Positions 58,667 to 64,000 of a stretch of DNA of 64,000 bases are shown piece by piece. This DNA is from Temnothorax longispinosus (lineage: Eukaryota > Arthropoda > Insecta > Hymenoptera > Formicidae). The stretch spans positions 27,943,720 through 28,007,719 of the forward strand of contig NC_092358.1 in NCBI RefSeq assembly GCF_030848805.1, written 5' to 3'. The notes beneath the pieces are model-generated. The model worked only from the letters and a program-made list of their open reading frames with translations. It made no database searches and was not told the DNA's origin. Both the position numbers and the translations under genes were made by a program. Position 1 is the first letter of the stretch, and every line of letters starts with the position of its first letter.

Positions 58667-61600
58667 GTGAGTCGCCTCGCGGCTTTCTCTCCGTCTGTCA
58701 CGCAGGAAGGTGCGTGGACGGCTTGTTTGTTGTGTAGGCGTGGGTTGCTCGCGGGCGTAAGGTACGCGGCGTGCCGCTCGGTGCCGCAAAGCCAGGCTTA
58801 TTTATACTTGTATGCGCGTATTATTAACTGACGTACGCGATGCATGCACAAAAAACATATTGAAACGTATGAACTTTATAATATTAAATAGTTCCAGAGA
58901 ACGCGATTGGTCGTGCGTCAAAGAGTCGAGAAAATTTGTCGGAATGTCTCCCTCGGGACCTCACATATGGAGGAGAAAAATATTTATACTTAATTACCTT
59001 GAGTTTCTAGCAGTTTATATTTCAAACTCCGATAAGGATAATCTAGCTATTGCATCATAGGCTTAAAATGTAACGTGTTTGCAACGACCTTTGTTAAAAC
59101 GACTTTGCGAGGAATAAATTAATATTATTAAATGGAAAGGAAGTAGATAAAAAAAACCACTAGTTATTTTATTTTATTTTATCTTGGAAAATAAATTGGC
59201 AGAGCTTCTGTTATATAATGAGCAGCGGATAAAAGAATTGATGTTATCGCAATGTGTATCGGAGTGAGATGCATTTTACATACCAGTAAGCTCGATGTGT
59301 CTTATGTGATGCATATATATCTATCATTGCTATTTATGTCGGAACAGAAACAAAAGAATATTCTTGAGGTAATCAATACCATGTGAAGGAAGAGAGGAGA
59401 AAGAGAGAGAGAGAGAGAGAGAAGCACTCGGTATATTTTAAAATGCATGAAATGCACACGGTATATCGATTTTGTTATTTTTTAATTTCGTGATAAATAT
59501 TTAGAAAGTTATCTCGTCTAATTTGAGAAAAACAATATTTTACATATACAAGGGATTGTCATTAACTGTAATTAAATATGTTCGCACGCCACTAATCAGC
59601 ATGCGTCTTTACGTGGGTTTAGTTTTTTTAATTTTATTTTAGAGATTGTTTATACAGCTGCGGCAGAAAATTCGTTTCCTTTTTAATTGTATCGTCCATA
59701 TTATGCTCCGGCACGTCTGAGCAGAGTCAGCATCCTGCTGAGGGATGCTAATTTGGGAATTCCCATCGGCGTTTAGCCTCGTTAAAGCGATGAGATTAAC
59801 GTTATAAAGGTGTAGGCGTTAAGCGTTTACAGTGCTATTCTGTTAAACGAAAATTCAATTCCGTGAGTATCTGATAACGGCAAAACAGTACCGATTCCGC
59901 GCTCGACGTACTTACACCGGAACGAAAGTAATACAGTTAGTTTTTCCGCAGCGCGATCGATTACTTGCCAATTCGCACGCGAAGAAGAGAAGAATAGAGA
60001 CGGAAAACAGACGAAGAGAGTAATGCGAACGCGTTGCGATGCTACTTGAGAGCCACGAGATGCCGAAACTTTCTCCGGAATCGAGAAAATCCGTGCGCCG
60101 TTATATTTCTTGGAGAGCACAGAATTCCGTGCAACGTCACCCGCAAAATAATTATTGCGAGTGCCCTGTAAGGTTTCCACGTGCAGGCCAACAAAGAAGT
60201 ATCGCTGTATCGTACATTCTCACGATGGAGGAGCGATCGTTACGGGCTACCCCAGCGAAAATCATTACTGCCGGAATATTTAATAACGCCGATAATATCG
60301 ACTCGGAGTCACCGCGGCCTACATTCAAATGCCAGCTGGAGCGACACAATCACGTCTCTCTCTCTTTCTCTCTAGACATCCCCCTGGTAACCGATGCCGT
60401 CGTTGTCGAAGGGTTGTTGTTTGTAACGCCAATTACTACCACGGCGAAATCTTTCCGCGGTAAAAAGATTGAGAGGAAATTGTCGAGCGAAGAGGCGAGA
60501 TGCGAAGAGCGCATTCAAGAGGATAATGAAACAGAGAGGGGAAGTTATTGAAAAGTAAATTGAAGTATTTAATTATTTATTCAATTTATTGTATCTCTAA
60601 ATGTGAGACACGTGTTTCGCATTTAGCGATAAATTTAGAACGTATTAAATTGAAATGTTAATTTCAAGCAGACTTTATTTTAAAATGATCGTAATATAAA
60701 AGATAAGTATTTAAAAGAAACTGCGAAACGAAGAAAGCCTAATCAAATTTCGATAGTATCTCGTATCAGTTATCTGCAGTTATCTAGAGATATATAAAAG
60801 GCTGTTGAAAAAAGAATACAAATATACGATTTTTTTATTATTAAATAATACGTAATAATAACTTTGTTTATTATTACTTTTTTATTGCAATTGTTTTATA
60901 TATGAATTTGCACGTGGCAAAGTGATCAAATTCAAAGAGATGGGATAGCTTCTATATAAAAAGCTATAAAAATGTGACCATTGTTTCATTATTAAAGCAC
61001 CAGTTTTTATGAGATTTAATTTATAAGTAATTGAAGATTAGTGAACTCTAATGAATTCAGATTTATACCGCAAGTAGAAAGCAAAATAATATTCTTTAGT
61101 TTTGTCTACATATAGAGACTCTATTTTAACGGAATCTTAATCGGAAATAATTTGCCTCTTTGTGTTAACATCAATTGATCGTAATCTTTACTTAATCAGT
61201 TCTACGTCTATTCTTAGAAAGTAAAAAGTGAATTTAAATCCAAGTTAATCAATACTGATAAAACCATCAGTGTTGTTACTTACAAAGATACTCAGTGTTT
61301 TAAATTCTCAACAGTTGCCAAAAGAGAGGGAGATCCGGTAAAATTTCCGAGTGCGGAAGATTATCTGCAGGAACGCGCGTGAGCGTGAAAAGCCGCATGT
61401 GGGAGATATCTGGAGGCAGCTGGCAGCTAAAGATTTATATCGGGCCACTTCGCGACACGCTCAGGGTGGAAAGATACAAATCTAACAAACACACGCTGCT
61501 GCTGATGCCGGCGCGGCGGCGGCAGTGGTGGTGGTAGTAGAGCTGGTGGAGGAGACAGAGCGAGTTGAAGGTTGGCGGTGGCGGTGGTGGCGGTGGTGAC

Positions 61601-64000
61601 GGCGGCGAGTTACAGGGTCGCGGGGGTGTACGGAGGCGGCGGGGTGACGCGCGCGGACCAGCGGATCAATTCGCGCTCCGGGAGCTACACAGGGGGAAAA
61701 GCAACAGTCTGTCAGCCCCTTTCTACCCGGAAAAGTGCTCGGCCACGGTACGCTATCTCGCGCACTCCTCGCACCCATCCCATTCAAGGACAATGATAAA
61801 TTCGTCAGGGCGGCGGTGAAATCCGACCCGTTACATCGTTGTTTCTGGAGAGAAGATCGCCGAAGAGGACCTCTTTCTGGGAAAAATTTGGATTGGATCG
61901 CACGCGCGCGGGCTACGTGCGTGATCTCGATTGCGGACCAACGATTCGTGAGAAATCCTACGCGAACGACTGAACGCGAACCGGTCGCGCGTAAAAGACG
62001 TCGGCGAATCATTAACGTCGCGAAATTACGCCGAAATTGGGATTCAGAATCGCGGTAGCGCGGCACGAGTCGAACCAGTTGATACCCTTAGTGTCTTACC
62101 GCAGCACAACGTTACGAATGGAATTACGATTCTCCGGTTTATTTTCTCACGAACGAGATAATGCCAAATTGTTCGAGTACAATTCGACTCGGGGAACGAG
62201 CTGTCTGACGCACGAAACGAGAAAGGACCTCTTCGTCATTCTTTGCCCGCTTCGACTTTCATTCCCTCGTCGCTTTCGTTTCCACGCGTCGCTGTGAGAT
62301 CGTGAGAGCCTTAAAAATTCAACTTGCGTTCGCGGTGCCCGATTCGGAATCCGGTTTGACCTTAACGTACTTGACGATGTTATCAATCGGAGAACCCGAC
62401 GTCCCGACGGACACATCGTAGGGATCGAGACGATCCTCCCGGGCGCCGTTACGTTATCCCGTCCGCGTACTTAAGCGAGAAACGCGGATGCGAGTTGTCG
62501 TCGGCGGAATGCACAATCTGACCTGATTTCCACTGAATATGCCTTTATGCGGTACTCCGCTCGCGGAGTAAAGTCCGAGAGATGAGGCCGTCGCGGGGGC
62601 CGGCACGATTGTCGCGGAGTCGCTCGTTTGTTCCCAGCCCCGCGAGTCAATAGAGAGGCGGCGCGAGGAGGACGTTTCGGTATCGGTTTTCCGGTATCGC
62701 GCTTTTCGAACTCCCTCCAGCTCCGGCTCTCTGTGCTCCGTATCACCACACGAGGACACCGCCAATACTTTGCGCGCTTTTTACACCACCTCTCTCCATC
62801 ACTGCTTTCGCAATCGAGCAGCGAAAAACACAACTTTTTTTGTCTCTCGTTGCTGGATGTTTTGAAATAGAGCGGGGGAAGATGTACTTTGTAATCTAGG
62901 GTTCTTCTTGTAGCATAGTGTTGAATTAACCAGTAGTTGAAGGAATGGAGTGCGGTGATGACGATGTCGATTCCCGATTTTTCGACACCTGTTGTGATAC
63001 AGGCGCGACGATCGTATGTTTGCAGACGAGTGTCCGAACAGCGGCGAGGACAGCGAGGAAGATGTAATAACTGATTACCTTGGCTCATCGCACTCCGACT
63101 GCGATCGCGTGCTGCCTATCATTAATGGGGATCTACGCGGCCTGAGTTTACACGGCGGCATAATCACGGAGACCGGCTACAACACCAAAGACAATACCGA
63201 CAAAGCACCGATCACCATGTCCGAAAGCGGCGACGAGCAGCAGCACCACCAGCAGCAGCAACACCACCCGTTACTCGCACTCGGCACTAATATACAAGCC
63301 CAGCCTAATCCTCTAGTGCCCATCATTAGCGTCACGCCTCATTCGCCCGGTGTGGCCAAAAATTATCCGGTTCTAGGTAACGATTGGCTCTCTTGTTTCA
63401 CACGATTGAAGTCTTAGATATGTATACGATTCTTGTTTTATTTTTTTAGCGCGTGGTGATTCACACAATATTTGAATTTGCATAAGAAAATAATATCAAG
63501 ATGCATTGATTCATAAAATTAAAATAAACATCAAAACTACATAAACAAGTTAAAAAATATTATGATTTAAAAATTAATTAACGTTTAATTTTTTTAAATT
63601 TGACAGAACTATTTGTGAGCAACGTTTGTTTTCTTGCAGAGGAGAATTTGCAACAACTGCATGAGATTCACGACTGCATCCAGCGTATGCGAGACTTGAC
63701 ACTAGGCACTCTGGGATGCCACATTCGCGCCTCCAACGACGCTCCACAAAGATTGACCTCCTCCTGCCCGTCCCTGTGCCCGCTGGCTTCGGCCGAGCTC
63801 GCGTCTCGTTCCGGCAATCATCATCACCACGACACCGGTTCTGACCCAGACCTTCTCCTCGGCAATTGCTCCACAAACAGCTCCCCGACGCATTTCCCGT
63901 CAGCGAGTAGTCATACCCGCTCGCAACAGGCGCAAGGTATAGATCGGAGACGCAGCTGGACCGGAGATCTGGAGGATTTGGAGGAGAGCCGACGCGGCCG
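58627..64000 (+). CDS. 5' part of an unrecognised gene (three exons, runs off the window)
   Basis: Exons 58627-58666, 63026-63376 and 63640-64000 join in phase, giving about 250 residues without a stop; the reading frame is still open at the window end. Residues 1-13 are MEKRQEVLAPFSS. Next come an acidic stretch (DECPNSGEDSEEDVITDYLG), a Gln/His run (EQQHHQQQQHH) and ISVTPHSPG. Exon 3 starts with a probable helix, EENLQQLHEIHDCIQRMRDL, then becomes Ser/Pro/His-rich and ends RRRSWTGDLEDLEESRR. There is no signal peptide or membrane segment. I cannot name the family. The helix and the RRRSW site would suit a large cytoskeletal or signalling adaptor, but that is a guess. The ATG is chosen because its exon ends with a perfect donor in the right phase. 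Confidence 0.72.
58667..63025 (+). other. intron 1 of the unnamed gene (4.4 kb)
   Basis: It holds a (GA)n tract at 59403-59424, a long AT-rich middle (60.6-61.3 kb) and a GGT/GGC-rich stretch at about 61570-61608, whose translations give Gly or His/Arg runs. Minus-strand open frames of up to 205 codons at 61.5-63.1 kb lie in this GC-rich end and lack recognisable domains. No nested gene is supported. Confidence 0.55.
63026..63376 (+). CDS. unnamed gene, exon 2 (acidic, Gln/His-rich)
   Basis: The acceptor is CGTATGTTTGCAG. It encodes DECPNSGEDSEEDV through KNYPVL; the donor is CTAG then GTAACG at 63377. An in-frame ATG at 63016 overlaps the acceptor, so an alternative transcript starting inside the intron is possible but less likely. 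The polyglutamine/histidine tract is at about 63236-63270. Confidence 0.8.
63640..64000 (+). CDS. unnamed gene, exon 3 (partial; helix then Ser/Pro/His-rich)
   Basis: The acceptor TTGTTTTCTTGCAG is strong. The frame stays open for all 361 bases and the exon is cut by the window edge. The intron before it (63377-63639) is short and AT-rich. Confidence 0.85.

Noticed and set aside
62471..63088. 205-codon minus-strand frame antisense to exon 2 of the unnamed gene
   Set aside because: It overlaps a well-spliced exon on the other strand, shows no domain I recognise, and lies in CpG-rich DNA where long open frames arise by chance.

Overview
The window looks like nuclear DNA of an insect, most likely a hymenopteran and plausibly an ant. 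The genes are intron-rich with GT-AG splice sites. The non-coding DNA is dense in CpG and patchy in GC, with many CT/GA microsatellites and several short inverted-repeat transposons. The taxon is inferred from composition and protein similarity only. I see no bacterial genes, rRNA, tRNA or CRISPR.

Three protein-coding genes can be supported. (1) An Ets98B/SPDEF-type ETS transcription factor lies on the minus strand from 33124 down to 672. It has six coding exons, a 24.8-kb first intron, a PNT (pointed/SAM) domain and a C-terminal ETS domain; joining the exons gives 594 residues in one open frame. (2) The splicing factor RBM25 lies on the minus strand from 55136 down to 45858. Its eleven coding exons join to 901 residues: proline/methionine-rich N-terminus, RRM, long Arg/Glu/Asp region and C-terminal PWI domain. 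(3) The 5' end of a gene I cannot name runs on the plus strand from 58627 past the end of the window. Three exons join in phase and give about 250 residues, acidic at first, then Gln/His- and Ser-rich.

Layout: 1-671 is the 3' side of Ets98B; 672-8272 holds five of its coding exons; 8273-33088 is its first intron; 33089-33700 is its first coding exon and CpG-rich 5' region; 33.7-45.86 kb is intergenic with MITE-like repeats; 45.86-55.14 kb is RBM25; 55.2-58.6 kb is the divergent promoter region between RBM25 and the unnamed gene; 58.6-64 kb is the 5' part of that gene. Ets98B and RBM25 are both on the minus strand. RBM25 and the third gene are transcribed away from each other. Nothing suggests the three genes work in one pathway.

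The most interesting non-genic structures are: a pair of TTAA-flanked MITEs at 33.9 and 39.85 kb, each abutting the same 87-bp block in opposite orientation; a nested-hairpin element at 44.14 kb whose 50-bp core recurs inverted at 56.46 kb; an ungapped 80-bp duplication in the Ets98B intron differing mainly at CpG/TpG sites; and candidate cassette exons in the 4.4-kb intron of RBM25. All exon boundaries were placed by eye from splice consensus, reading phase and family similarity. No computed alignment or transcript data were available.
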